A DNA stretch of 64,000 nucleotides from Glycomyces sp. YM15 (GCF_016918015.1 NZ_JAERMK010000010.1:132603-196602); one strand, 5' to 3'; shown: positions 19,601-29,003, counted from the first letter of the stretch. Notes: generated by a model from the letters alone, not told the origin. Numbers and translations are program-made.

Positions 19601-21490
19601 GTGCCCCCCGCGCCCCACCCACAGCACCGCCTCGCGACGGTCGTCTTCGCCGTGATCGCGTTCGCCGCAATCGCCTTGAGCTGCTTCGCCGGTGGCCTCG
19701 CCGCCGAGTACCGCACCGTCGACCTGCTCGACTCCGGGGGTTTCGACGGCGTCGAGCCGCCCGCCTACCGAGAGAGCGGCCCCGTCCTCCTCGTCTGCGG
19801 CGACGACGCCGAGGACTTCGCCGAACGTAACGACGACGTGGACCTGCGCCGCGTCGAGAACCAACGCCTCTACGAGGACTGCCTCGCGAGCGGCCATCGC
19901 GACCTCGCCTCCGCGGTGGCCGCAGCCGAGCCCGGCTCCCGCATCCTGGTCCTCCCCGGCCGCTACGATCTCGCCGAGACGCTGCTCTTGGACGGCACCG
20001 CCGACCTCCAGATCGAAGGCCTGGGCGACGGCCCCGAAGCCGTGCTCCTCTCCGGCGGGTTCGCACTCGACACGGTCCTCGAAGCCAGGGATGCCACCGG
20101 CATCCATCTCAGGAATCTGACGCTCGGCCAGGCCCGCGAATCCGGGCTCCTGCTCGACGGTGTCGAAAGCGTCGCAGTCGAATCCGTGGACGTCGTCCAG
20201 AGCGGCGGTCACGGTCTCCATGTCAGCGGCTCCCGTGCGGTCGCCCTCACCGACTGCCGCGCCACGGCCGCCGATGACGCCGGGATCGCCGTCGAGAACT
20301 CGAAGGCGACCGTCGAAGGCTGCGAGTCCACCGGCAGTGCCACCGGGATGCTCGTCTCCGGGAGCATCGCGGTCGTCGACGGGAACCGCCTGCACGGCAA
20401 CACCACCGGCCTCGCGGTCACCGATACCGGTCCGGCTCCGAATGTCGCCGTCACCGGCAACCTCGTGTACGGCAACAACACCGATCACTACGACCGCCTC
20501 GGCACCCCCGCCTGCGCCGCCGATCTCGCCGACCGGGACTGGTCCGAGGGGATCGTCTGCCCCGAGCGCACCGTCCCGCTCGGCGTGGGGGTCCTCGTCG
20601 CCGACGCCGCGCGTGTCAGCGTCACCGGCAACCGCATCTGGAACCAGGAGGCCGCCGCCATCGCCACGTGGGGCACGCCGGGTGTCTACGGCGGTGCGGG
20701 GGATGCGAACACCTTCGCCGAGAACATCTTCGGTGTCCGCGACGACGGCCGGCGCGAGCGTAATCGGCTCGACCTGTGGTGGGACGGCACGGGCTCGGGC
20801 AACTGCTTCGACGAGCCGAATGCGTTCCGCACCTTCCCGGCGGTGCTGCCCGATTGCGAGGACGGGGCCGGGGCTTCGCGGATCTCGGGTGAGCCGTTGC
20901 GGGCCTTGAAGGTGTGGCGGTGCGGTGTCGGCGATGCCGCGGCGGGGATGCCTGAGGGCTGCGACTGGTTCGGGGCGCGGTTCACCGACCGGCTCGAGTT
21001 CCAGGTGGCCGTGGTCTTCACCGCGGCGCTGCTGTTCCTCACCGGGGCGGGCTGGCTTGCGGCGGCGCGTACGGAGCATCCGCCGCGTGCGGGCCGGATG
21101 ACCTTCTCGGCCATGGCGACCGGCGCTGGCGGCCTGCTGCTGGTGCTGGCGGTCTGGTCGGGGCGGGCGGACTACGAGGCGTTGGCGGTCGGCCTGTGGG
21201 GTGTGGGCTGGCTGCTCGCGGGGCGTTCGTGGCGGCAGTGCGGGATGCCGTTCTTCGGGTTGTTCACGGGTCTGATCGGTGCGGTGGCGGTGATGGACGC
21301 GGTCGATCGGGCGGTGTGGACGCTGCCGTTCGTTCCGGTTTCGCCGGCGTGGATCTGGTCGGTGTCGCTGCCGTTGTGGACGCTGGTGGCGCTGAGCCTG
21401 GCGTTCGGTCCGCGCCGCCGGGAGGAGGAGCGGCCCGTGGTGGAGCGGACGCCGGTGACCGCGCCGGCGCATGATCGCTGGGATTGGTGA
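19601..21490 (+). CDS. Membrane-anchored parallel beta-helix repeat protein
   Basis: 629 residues from a GTG start. One hydrophobic helix (about residues 11-33) precedes an extracytoplasmic domain with right-handed beta-helix (PbH1/NosD-like) repeats at about residues 115-390: successive turns such as GIHLRNLTLGQARESGLLLDG and GLHVSGSRAVALTDCRATA. Four to five hydrophobic helices then follow from about residue 470 to the end. Beta-helix domains occur in polysaccharide-binding or -cleaving proteins, but no catalytic signature was recognised. The start has only a weak ribosome site; frames further upstream run through the hairpins after groEL and were rejected. Function unknown. Confidence 0.7.
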   Translation: MPPAPHPQHRLATVVFAVIAFAAIALSCFAGGLAAEYRTVDLLDSGGFDGVEPPAYRESGPVLLVCGDDAEDFAERNDDVDLRRVENQRLYEDCLASGHRDLASAVAAAEPGSRILVLPGRYDLAETLLLDGTADLQIEGLGDGPEAVLLSGGFALDTVLEARDATGIHLRNLTLGQARESGLLLDGVESVAVESVDVVQSGGHGLHVSGSRAVALTDCRATAADDAGIAVENSKATVEGCESTGSATGMLVSGSIAVVDGNRLHGNTTGLAVTDTGPAPNVAVTGNLVYGNNTDHYDRLGTPACAADLADRDWSEGIVCPERTVPLGVGVLVADAARVSVTGNRIWNQEAAAIATWGTPGVYGGAGDANTFAENIFGVRDDGRRERNRLDLWWDGTGSGNCFDEPNAFRTFPAVLPDCEDGAGASRISGEPLRALKVWRCGVGDAAAGMPEGCDWFGARFTDRLEFQVAVVFTAALLFLTGAGWLAAARTEHPPRAGRMTFSAMATGAGGLLLVLAVWSGRADYEALAVGLWGVGWLLAGRSWRQCGMPFFGLFTGLIGAVAVMDAVDRAVWTLPFVPVSPAWIWSVSLPLWTLVALSLAFGPRRREEERPVVERTPVTAPAHDRWDW

Positions 21491-21558
21491 CCGGGGCGGG
21501 CGGGTGGTCCGGTCCGGCTCTGCAGTCGCGACAGGGGTCGATCACGTACTGTTGTGCC

Positions 21559-21759
21559 ATGACTTGGACGTGGATGCTCGAAGACGCCGACGGCAATGCG
21601 ATCGACACCCCCGACAGCGACCTGGGCAGCCAGGGCGATGCGGAGTCGTGGTTGGGCGAGCGGTGGCGCGAGTTCGCCGAGCAGGGCGCTGCGGCCGCGA
21701 TCCTGTTCGAGGACGGCCGCCAGGTCTACCGGATGGAGCTTTCTCCGGCTGAGGAGTAG
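21559..21759 (+). CDS. Small conserved actinobacterial protein (MTWTW type)
   Basis: 66 residues, acidic, with MTWTWMLEDADG at the N-terminus, then QGDAESWLGERWREF and ILFEDGRQVYRMEL. I recall similar short proteins from Streptomyces with the same MTWTW start and QGDAESW motif, so the family looks real and conserved, but its function is not known to me. It lies about 100 bases upstream of the Cdc48-like ATPase on the same strand and could share a transcript. No signal peptide or membrane segment. Confidence 0.75.
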   Translation: MTWTWMLEDADGNAIDTPDSDLGSQGDAESWLGERWREFAEQGAAAAILFEDGRQVYRMELSPAEE

Positions 21760-21861
21760 TCGTCGGGGGAGGTCGCGCTGTGCGCGTGAGTTGCCGGCGT
21801 GGCAAGACCGGCGCAGCGTGAGAGTCGCCGTCCGTCGCCCGGCCGTAATAGGCTGGGCGGC

Positions 21862-24156
21862 GTGACCGACTCTGGTTCCCTCACTTTGACAGCGACCCGT
21901 GCGAAGGCCGGGCTCGACGCCCGGCGCGGCATCGTGCGCCTCCACCCTGAAGCCTTGACCGCGCTCGGGCTGCGTGCCGGTGACGCGGTGGAGCTGACGG
22001 GGCGGCGTACGACGGCCGCGATCGCGCTCGCCGCCAACCGCTACGCGTCTCGTCGTGCGCTGTACGCCGACGATCTGACGTTGGGGAACATCGGTGCGCG
22101 CGACGGCGATCCGGTGCGGCTCGCGCCGGTGTCGCTGGCGGCGGCCGACCGGGTGGTGCTCTCTGGTCCGGCTTCGGCGGTGGCCGTGGTCGATCCGGAC
22201 ACGCTGCGCTTGGCGCTGCTGTCGAAGGTCGTGGGCGAGGGCGATGACGTGTCGCTGCTGCCGATCGAGCTGGGGGACGGGCAGCGCGAGATCGTCGCGT
22301 CGACCCGCCGCACGCTCAACAACACGCTCGGCATCGGCTGGACCACCATGGTGCTCAACGTGGTCGAGTCGATTCCGGTGAGCGGCGCGATGATCACCTC
22401 GGACACGCGGGTGGAGTGGCAGCACGACGCCCCCGCGTCCATCGACGTGCCGCTCGAGTCCGGCCGGGTCGCGAACCTGGGCCGCGCCCGCGCCCCGATG
22501 CCCGCCTCGTATGCGGGTGGTGAGGCCGCCGCGGTCCGCCCTCGCGCCGAGACCGCGGGCCGGGTCGACGCGCAGCCCGAGGCCCGGCCCGGGATCGCGC
22601 CGATCCCGTACGAGGAGCTGGCCGGGGCCAAGATCCCCGCCGAGGAGCTGCGGGAACTGCTCGACCTCGGTTTCAACCACCGGGAGGTCCTGAAGGTGGT
22701 GGGCACCGACATGGCGCTCGGCGTGCTCGTCTCGGGGCCGTCGGGGGCGGGGAAGGCCACGGTGGCGCGCTCGGTCGCGGCCGCCGTCGGCGCCCGCGTC
22801 AGCGAGGTCTCCGGGCAGGATCTGGCCGCACTCGAGGCGAACGCGGCGGCCGACCGGCTGCGCGCCGCCGTGGCCGAGCTCGCGGTCCCGGGCGTGCTGC
22901 TCGTCCGCGGGGTCGAGGCGATCGCTCCGGCCGGGAAGCGGACCCCGTTGGGCACCATGTTCACCCGTCTCGTCGACGAGGTCCTGTCCGAGCCGGGCGA
23001 GCACGCCGTGGTGTGCACGACCGCGCGCATCGAGGACGTCGACACCGCGCTGCGCTCGCGCCTCGAATATGAGGTCGTGGTCCCGATGCCGGACGCCGAC
23101 GCCCGCCGGGACCTCCTCGTGTACTTCACGCGCGGCATGAAGGTGGCCGAGGACGTGAAGCTCGAGAAGGTCGCGCACCGCGCCCCCGGGTACGTGGCCT
23201 CCGACCTCGCCGTCATGGTCCGCGAGGCCGGAGTGCGGGCGGCCATGCGCGCCAAGGACGGCGGCGCGACCGCGCTGCAAGGCGCCGACTTCGACGGCGC
23301 GCTCGAGTCGGTGCGGCCCACGAGCATGTCCGGGGACTCGGTCGAGCTCGGCGGGCTCACACTCGCCGACGTGGGCGGCATGGACGACCTCAAGCAGACG
23401 CTCACTGAGACCGTGCTGTGGCCGCTGACCTACCCGGACGCGTTCACGCGTTTGGGCATCGAGGCCCCGCGCGGCATCCTCCTGTATGGACCTCCCGGTT
23501 GCGGCAAGACGTACATCGTGCGCGCCGTCGCGGGCGAGGGGCACGCGAACGTGTTGAGCGTCAAGGGCTCCGAGCTGCTGAACAAGTGGGTCGGCGAATC
23601 GGAGAAGAACGTGCGGGAGCTGTTCCGACGCGCCCGCCAGGCGAGCCCGACCCTGATGTTCTTCGACGAGCTCGACGCCCTCGCGCCGGTGCGCGGTGGC
23701 GGGACCGACGGCGGCACCGCCGACCGCGTGGTCGCCGCGCTGCTGACCGAGCTCGACGGCGCGGAGTCGCTGCGGGACGTCGTCGTGGTCGGCGCGACCA
23801 ACCGGCCCGACATGATCGACCCGGCGCTGCTGCGGCCCGGCCGGCTCGAACGCCTCGTGTACGTGCCGCCGCCGGACGCGGTCGGCCGCGCCGACATCCT
23901 GCGCGCCAACGCGAAGAACGTTCCGTTCGCCGACGACGTCGACCTCGACCAGGTCGCCGACGAGCTCTGGCTCTACTCGGCAGCCGACTGCGCCGCGCTC
24001 GTGCGCGAGGCCGCGCTCACCGCCATGCGTGAATCCCTGGAAGCCAGCATCGTCACCGCCTCCCATGTGGCCCAGGCGATGGAGCGCGTCCGCCCCAGCC
24101 TCGACCCCGAACAGCTCGAATACCTGGAGAACTACGCCCACAACCGGGAAGGCTGA
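21862..24156 (+). CDS. Cdc48/VCP-like AAA+ ATPase with degenerate D1 module
   Basis: 764 residues from GTG. The N-terminal domain (about 10-170) has the Cdc48 double-psi beta-barrel pattern (GIVRLHPEALTALGLRAGDAVEL). Two AAA modules follow. D1 (about 255-480) has an altered Walker A, GPSGAGKA near 292-299, where Ala replaces Ser/Thr after the Lys, and a Walker B region VLLVRGVEA that lacks the Asp-Glu. D2 (about 500-740) is intact: GPPGCGKT near 543, LMFFDELDAL near 598, and the second region of homology GATNRPDMIDPALLRPGR. It is therefore expected to use D2 for ATP hydrolysis, probably for protein unfolding. The small MTWTW protein upstream is a possible partner. Confidence 0.88.
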   Translation: MTDSGSLTLTATRAKAGLDARRGIVRLHPEALTALGLRAGDAVELTGRRTTAAIALAANRYASRRALYADDLTLGNIGARDGDPVRLAPVSLAAADRVVLSGPASAVAVVDPDTLRLALLSKVVGEGDDVSLLPIELGDGQREIVASTRRTLNNTLGIGWTTMVLNVVESIPVSGAMITSDTRVEWQHDAPASIDVPLESGRVANLGRARAPMPASYAGGEAAAVRPRAETAGRVDAQPEARPGIAPIPYEELAGAKIPAEELRELLDLGFNHREVLKVVGTDMALGVLVSGPSGAGKATVARSVAAAVGARVSEVSGQDLAALEANAAADRLRAAVAELAVPGVLLVRGVEAIAPAGKRTPLGTMFTRLVDEVLSEPGEHAVVCTTARIEDVDTALRSRLEYEVVVPMPDADARRDLLVYFTRGMKVAEDVKLEKVAHRAPGYVASDLAVMVREAGVRAAMRAKDGGATALQGADFDGALESVRPTSMSGDSVELGGLTLADVGGMDDLKQTLTETVLWPLTYPDAFTRLGIEAPRGILLYGPPGCGKTYIVRAVAGEGHANVLSVKGSELLNKWVGESEKNVRELFRRARQASPTLMFFDELDALAPVRGGGTDGGTADRVVAALLTELDGAESLRDVVVVGATNRPDMIDPALLRPGRLERLVYVPPPDAVGRADILRANAKNVPFADDVDLDQVADELWLYSAADCAALVREAALTAMRESLEASIVTASHVAQAMERVRPSLDPEQLEYLENYAHNREG

Positions 24157-24213
24157 CCGCGGGCGCCGCCGCGGTGTTGCGCCTCCGTGACCGCGAGTCG
24201 ATAACCTGGACGC

Positions 24214-25038
24214 ATGTCCTCCCCGTCGACTCCCGCCCACGACCAGCGCTGGCCGCCGCAGCTGACCGCCTGGGAGCGCGCCACGAACCTGCCGCTGCTC
24301 GCCCTGGCCTTGCTGTTCCTCATCGCCTACGCGGTCCCGATTCTCCGGCCGGGCCTGCCCGGTTGGGTCGGGTCCGCCGCGAACGCCGTCTTCGCCCTGG
24401 TCTGGATCCTGTACGCGATCGACTTCGCGGTGCGGATCACGAAGGCGGGCGAAGGGAACCGCGTCCACTTCGTCGTCACGCACCCGCTCGACCTGCTCAT
24501 GGTGCTCCTGCCGATGCTGCGGCCGCTGCGGGTCGTGCGCATCGTCGTGCTGCTGTCCGAGGTCTTCCGCCGCCACGCGGAGGCCTCGAAGCGCTTCCAG
24601 GCGGTCTTCTACGTGGTCAGCGTGACCGGCATGATCCTGCTGGTCTCCAGCCTGGCGATCCTCGACGCCGAACGGGACGCGGACCAGACGCAGATCGCCG
24701 ACTTCGGCGACGCCCTGTGGTGGTCGGTCGTCACCGCCACCACCGTGGGTTACGGCGACATGGTGCCGCAGACCACCGAGGGCAAGGCCATCGCGGCCTT
24801 CCTGATGTTCGCGGCGATCGGCCTCGTCGGCCTGGTGAGCGGCTCGCTCGCGTCCTGGTTCGTCGACCGCGTCTCCGCCGCCGAAGAGACCCTCGAACGC
24901 GCCGAGTTCGCCGAGCTGCGCACTCGCATGGACCATATGGAACGGCAGATCGCCGACCTCCACGCCGCGCTCGTGCCCGGACCCGGCACCGGCCTCCCGG
25001 CCCCTCGTGAAGGCGGCGTACCGACTACCGTGGATTGA
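24214..25038 (+). CDS. Voltage-gated-type potassium channel
   Basis: 274-residue membrane protein with a six-helix ion-channel layout. The selectivity filter is TATTVGYGDMVP at about residues 175-186, preceded by a pore helix (FGDALWWSVV). A positively charged S4-like segment RPLRVVRIVVLLSEVFRR lies near residue 105. The C-terminal tail after S6 is a predicted coiled coil (EETLERAEFAELRTRMDHMERQI), likely aiding tetramer assembly. The ATG follows the ATPase gene by about 60 bases. It resembles Kv-type bacterial channels. Confidence 0.92.
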   Translation: MSSPSTPAHDQRWPPQLTAWERATNLPLLALALLFLIAYAVPILRPGLPGWVGSAANAVFALVWILYAIDFAVRITKAGEGNRVHFVVTHPLDLLMVLLPMLRPLRVVRIVVLLSEVFRRHAEASKRFQAVFYVVSVTGMILLVSSLAILDAERDADQTQIADFGDALWWSVVTATTVGYGDMVPQTTEGKAIAAFLMFAAIGLVGLVSGSLASWFVDRVSAAEETLERAEFAELRTRMDHMERQIADLHAALVPGPGTGLPAPREGGVPTTVD

Positions 25039-25175
25039 CCGGCACGTATAGGTTGCAGTGGACGGTCCTGTCCGGAATGTTCAGCCTCCGTTGGCATATC
25101 CGTCACCATCGCGCACTAGCCTGCCCGGGGACGCGCAGGCGCGGCCGACGCCGCGCCTTTCCTGGAGGGAATCCC

Positions 25176-26228
25176 ATGCGACTGACGCGACTGCTGCCCG
25201 CGAGGCTGCGCCGCAGGCTCCGCGCCGCCGCCAATGCCCGCGCGGCCTCCGTCCCGCTCCCTGCCTCCTCGGAATTCCTGCACGTCATCGCCACCCGCCA
25301 TGGCATCGGCGTCTTCGACGAGCAGTGGTTCGCCTACCGGCAGCTCCTGCTCGAGCACGTCACCCTCGCCTCGCTCGACGCCCAGACCCACCGCGACTTC
25401 GTGTGGCTCATCGCGATCGACCGCGAGATGCCCCCGGTCGCGAGGCAGCGCCTCGACGATCTGGCCGCCGAGCGACCCTGGATCCACCTCGCGGAGACCG
25501 AGCTCAAACGCGATTTCGTGCCCGACCTCGTGTCCTGGACCCGCGAGGAGGCGCGCGCCCGCGGCAAGGGCTGGGCCCTCACCACGCGCCTCGACGATGA
25601 CGACGCGATCCACCGCGGCCTGGTCGGACGCCTCCACGGAGCGGCCGCCGCGTACCTCGCCGAGGGCCGCGCCGCGCCCGCGATCCTCTCGCCCGTCTTG
25701 GGCTGCAACTGGGTTCCCTCAGAGGCGGCCGGGCACCGCGCCTACCACCACAGTCCCTCGATCGGCCTCAGCCTCCTGGAGCCGGCCGAACGCGCGACCA
25801 CGGTCTACCGCCGCAACCACTCGACGCTCGCCCAGACCCTCGTCCCCGGCGGCGTCAGCGTCCGCCACCTCGACGGCGAGACCCCCTCCTGGCTGTACGC
25901 CCACACCGGGCTCTCCGACCAGCAACGCGACGGCTCCGAGCGTATGTCCAAAGTGGCTGAACATTCGCACGCGGTCACGCTCGACGCCGCCGCGCTCGCC
26001 GAGTTCGGCATCACCTCGGAAGGACTGCGCCTGCTGCGGCGCACGCCCGAACCCGAGCCGCACGAGACCCTGCACCTGCTCAACCGGCGCGGCCTCGACG
26101 TCGAGCAGGAGATCCACGACCTCCGCGAGGCCATGTCCCGCAATGGCGGCGGCGACGCGGCCCTGCGCCGCAAGATCGCGAAGCTCCACGCCGAACGCCG
26201 CCGCATGCACGAGCACCTGATCCGCTAA
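25176..26228 (+). CDS. Putative rhamnosyltransferase-like glycosyltransferase
   Basis: 350 residues; the ATG follows a strong GGAGGGA at 25164-25170. The pattern EFLHVIATRHGIGVFDEQWFAYR, DFVWLIAIDREMP and LTTRLDDDDAIHRGLV, with a DDDD nucleotide-sugar/metal site near residue 142, matches the putative rhamnosyl transferase family (GT-A-like). The C-terminal third (HDLREAMSRNGG to the end) is helical and basic. No membrane segment. It stands alone, so acceptor and sugar cannot be inferred; a surface polysaccharide role is likely. Confidence 0.7.
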   Translation: MRLTRLLPARLRRRLRAAANARAASVPLPASSEFLHVIATRHGIGVFDEQWFAYRQLLLEHVTLASLDAQTHRDFVWLIAIDREMPPVARQRLDDLAAERPWIHLAETELKRDFVPDLVSWTREEARARGKGWALTTRLDDDDAIHRGLVGRLHGAAAAYLAEGRAAPAILSPVLGCNWVPSEAAGHRAYHHSPSIGLSLLEPAERATTVYRRNHSTLAQTLVPGGVSVRHLDGETPSWLYAHTGLSDQQRDGSERMSKVAEHSHAVTLDAAALAEFGITSEGLRLLRRTPEPEPHETLHLLNRRGLDVEQEIHDLREAMSRNGGGDAALRRKIAKLHAERRRMHEHLIR

Positions 26229-26286
26229 GACACTGACGCGAGCCGTAGGTGGCATGGATCATGGTTTGCATGTATGCGAGTATGCG

Positions 26287-27315
26287 TTATCGATCGAGCT
26301 TCTTCTGGTACACGTTCTCGTGGCAGACCAGCCGGTAGCCGACAGACTCGTTGATGGCGATCATATGGGTGTTGCTGGTCGCGTTGCCGGTCCACACGTA
26401 CTTCATGCGGGGCCGCCACGCGCGCACCTGACGCTGGTTCGCGATCTTGAGGAGCGTGCCCAGCCGGTGACCGCGAAACCGCGGGTCGACGATCGTGTCG
26501 CCCTGGTGGCAGTGCTCCTCGGCACCGCCTTCGATGATGATCTCGGTGAACCCGGCGACATCGCCGGTCTCCTTGTGCACGGCCGCCGCATGGAGGTGCA
26601 GTTCGCCGCGCAGTCGGCGCATGTCGGCCCAGTCGCGGATGCGCTCGCGGTCGATGGCCGCCTCCTGGAGGTCCCAGTCGCCCAATGGCATGTCGGTGTA
26701 CATGCGGCCGTGCAGGTACGCGATGCCGTCGATGATCCGCTCGGGCGGCAGGCCCGCGAACGGCACGATGTCGAAGTCCGCGGCTTTCGCCGAGGCCTGG
26801 TCCCAGAGCAGGTCGAGGGCTTCCTCGTCCACGGTGTCGAGATCGACCGCGCGGACCGCGCCGCCCAGGGACATGGTGTAGCCCTTGCCGACCGCGAACA
26901 CGGCGCCGTCCGCGCTGATGTCGGGCGCGCCGTCGCCGGGCATCGGCAGCCACGTCGAGATCGTGCTCCGGCTCTCGTCGGCGGCGCGTTCCTCCATGTG
27001 CCGTAGCAGTGCCGAGCCGACGCCGCGGCGCCGCTCGTTCGGGTGCACGCCCAGTTCGAAGTACATCGAATGCGTGTTGTCGAGCACCGGTAGCGCGAGG
27101 TCGAGATGGCCGAGGACCCGTTCGTCGCGGACCGCGACCCAGCGTTCCCCGCGGGAGTCGTTCCGGCTCACCAGGATCGAGGCGAGCACGTGCGCAGGGT
27201 TGAACGGCCTGGCTCCGGCGTGGTCGTGTGCGCCGACGGCCTCCATGACCGCGAGGCGGGACCGGACCTGCGCGAGGTCGCCCAAATCGAGGGGCACGAT
27301 GTCGAAATGCGTCAT
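26287..27315 (-). CDS. Tandem-GNAT acetyltransferase
   Basis: 342 residues forming two GNAT-like halves. The N-terminal half has FELGVHPNERRRGVGSALLRHMEE near residues 90-115, a canonical acetyl-CoA loop. The C-terminal half has DTIVDPRFRGHRLGTLLKIANQRQVR near 270-300 and ends NTHMIAINESVGYRLVCHENVYQKKLDR. The two-domain architecture resembles mycothiol synthase (MshD) and related actinobacterial acetyltransferases, but I see no specific MshD signature. The start is the ATG of MTHFDIVPLDLG. A 13-bp inverted repeat lies 33 bases upstream and may control it. Confidence 0.82.
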   Translation of the reverse strand: MTHFDIVPLDLGDLAQVRSRLAVMEAVGAHDHAGARPFNPAHVLASILVSRNDSRGERWVAVRDERVLGHLDLALPVLDNTHSMYFELGVHPNERRRGVGSALLRHMEERAADESRSTISTWLPMPGDGAPDISADGAVFAVGKGYTMSLGGAVRAVDLDTVDEEALDLLWDQASAKAADFDIVPFAGLPPERIIDGIAYLHGRMYTDMPLGDWDLQEAAIDRERIRDWADMRRLRGELHLHAAAVHKETGDVAGFTEIIIEGGAEEHCHQGDTIVDPRFRGHRLGTLLKIANQRQVRAWRPRMKYVWTGNATSNTHMIAINESVGYRLVCHENVYQKKLDR

Positions 27316-27347
27316 GGCCCGAGTCTGGCGGACCATGCCGACGCGAT

Positions 27348-27379
27348 CAAGCCTATTGCCTTGTGCGGCAATAGGCTTG
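27348..27379. promoter_or_regulatory. 13-bp perfect inverted repeat upstream of the acetyltransferase
   Basis: CAAGCCTATTGCC, spacer TTGTGC, GGCAATAGGCTTG. The arms are perfectly complementary and the site lies 33 bases before the minus-strand start codon. It could be an operator or a 5'-leader hairpin. Confidence 0.5.
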
Positions 27380-27701
27380 GAGGAAATGGTTTGGGCGCCT
27401 GGGGATTTGGGCACACACCGAAAGGGGAGTTGGTCGGGAGACCGCAGATCCTGACACCGGCTGGCGCTGCTCGACACGTTCTAGCCCCAGGACTCGCAGT
27501 CAACCGGGTGAGTGGCGACAGGACGTCTGCGGCCTCCCGCAAGAAGAATTCTTGCTTATTCACTGAATAGGGTCAAGACCCGACGACCGATTGATTTCTG
27601 TCGGGTACCCGACACAAGCATTCACATCGGTCACACACAGTGATAAATTCGGGAGTTCGGAAAGCGTTTGACTGGGAATGCTTTCCAAACCCCCGCTCTA
27701 C
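27380..27701. other. Intergenic region downstream of threonine synthase
   Basis: No convincing gene. It contains a 7-bp hairpin GCAAGAA-GAA-TTCTTGC at 27539-27555, a 16-bp perfect palindrome at 27599-27614, and an AT-richer stretch around 27540-27690. It probably holds the end of the threonine synthase transcript and the promoter of the acetyltransferase gene. Confidence 0.45.
27599..27614. promoter_or_regulatory. 16-bp perfect palindrome TGTCGGGTACCCGACA
   Basis: A perfect dyad with no spacer in an AT-rich intergenic stretch, about 285 bases upstream of the acetyltransferase start and about 100 bases past the threonine synthase stop. It could be a regulator-binding site. Regulator unknown. 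Confidence 0.45.
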
Positions 27702-28988
27702 TCAGGACTCCAGAAGTCCCGCTTCCTTAGCCGCTTTCAATGAGGGCTTCACCGTGTGCGTCGGTCCGACCAGCGAGGACACTGCATCGAGGGTCTTCAG
27801 GCCTTCACCGGTGTTGTAAATGACGGTCTCGGCCTCCGGGTCCAACTGTCCCGACTCAAGCAGCTTACGGAGCGTAGCGACGACCACGCCGCCGGCCGTT
27901 TCAGCGAATACACCGGTGGTCGCGGCGAGCAGCCGGACGCCCTCGCGGATCTCGTCGTCGGTCACCTTGGCCATGCCGCCGCCCGTGCTGCGGCACGCCT
28001 CGATCGCGTAAGGACCGGCCGCCGGGTCGCCGATGTTGAGGCTCTTCGCGATGCCCGTCGGCTTCACCGGCGTGATCACGTCCGTGCCCTCGGCGAACGC
28101 GTCGGCGATCGGGCTGCACCCGGCCGACTGCGCACCGAAGACCCGCACCTTGCCCGGCTCGACCAGCCCGATCTCGGCCGACTCCTCGAACGCCTTGTGG
28201 ATCTTCGTCAAGAGCTCGCCCGAGGCCATCGGCACCACGACCTGCTCCGGCAGTCGCCAGCCGAGCTGCTCGGCCACCTCGTAGCCGAGCGTCTTCGAGC
28301 CCTCGGCGTAGTACGGGCGGATGTTGACGTTCACGAACGCCGTCGTCTCGAAGTCGTCCGTCTCCGTCAGCTCCGAGCAGAGCCGGTTCACGTCGTCGTA
28401 CGAGCCCTGCACCGCGACCAGCTTGCCGCCGTAGATCGCCGACTGGACGATCTTGCCCGGCTCCAGGTCGTGCGGGATGAACACGATCGACGGCACGCCC
28501 GCGCGGGCCGCGTGCGCGGCCACCGAGTTCGCCAGGTTGCCCGTCGAAGCGCACGCGAAGCGGTCGAAACCGAGCTTGATCGCGGCCGAGACCGCGGTCG
28601 ACACCACGCGGTCCTTGAACGAGTGGGTGGGGTTCGCCGAGTCGTCCTTCACCCAGAGCTTGCGCATCCCCAGCGCCTTCGCGAGGTTCTTCGCGTCGAT
28701 GAGCGGGGTCAGGCCCGGGTTCAGGCTCACCCGGTCCTCGGGGTGGGCGCCCACGGGCAGCAGCGGCGCGTACCGCCAGATGTTCTGCGGACCGGCCTCG
28801 ATCTGCTCGCGCGTGACCTTCGCCAGCTCCGCCTGGTCGTAGTCGACTTCGAGCGGGCCGAAACACTGCCAACAGGCGTGCTGGGCGATCAGGTCATAGG
28901 TGGCGTTGCAGTTGCGGCAGATCAGACCCTTGGCCGGGCTGTCGGCACCGAGTTCTCTGGTCTGCGAAGCAGATTGCGCATTGGACAT
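27702..28988 (-). CDS. thrC: Threonine synthase family PLP enzyme
   Basis: 428 residues. Threonine synthase converts O-phosphohomoserine to threonine with pyridoxal phosphate. The Schiff-base lysine is K125 in SANPTHSFKDRVV, and the phosphate-binding loop STGNLANSVAAHAA follows. A zinc-ribbon-like N-terminus (C24, C27, C39, C42) marks the subgroup with a leading rubredoxin-like extension. ATG is preceded by GGGAGGAG. A SAM-I riboswitch lies directly upstream with the ribosome site just beyond its P1 helix, which is unexpected for a gene of threonine synthesis. No hom or thrB is adjacent, so it may be a paralogue with a different role, for example in sulfur or methionine metabolism. Confidence 0.88.
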   Translation of the reverse strand: MSNAQSASQTRELGADSPAKGLICRNCNATYDLIAQHACWQCFGPLEVDYDQAELAKVTREQIEAGPQNIWRYAPLLPVGAHPEDRVSLNPGLTPLIDAKNLAKALGMRKLWVKDDSANPTHSFKDRVVSTAVSAAIKLGFDRFACASTGNLANSVAAHAARAGVPSIVFIPHDLEPGKIVQSAIYGGKLVAVQGSYDDVNRLCSELTETDDFETTAFVNVNIRPYYAEGSKTLGYEVAEQLGWRLPEQVVVPMASGELLTKIHKAFEESAEIGLVEPGKVRVFGAQSAGCSPIADAFAEGTDVITPVKPTGIAKSLNIGDPAAGPYAIEACRSTGGGMAKVTDDEIREGVRLLAATTGVFAETAGGVVVATLRKLLESGQLDPEAETVIYNTGEGLKTLDAVSSLVGPTHTVKPSLKAAKEAGLLES

Positions 28989-29003
28989 ACGAGAAGGCTC
29001 CTC

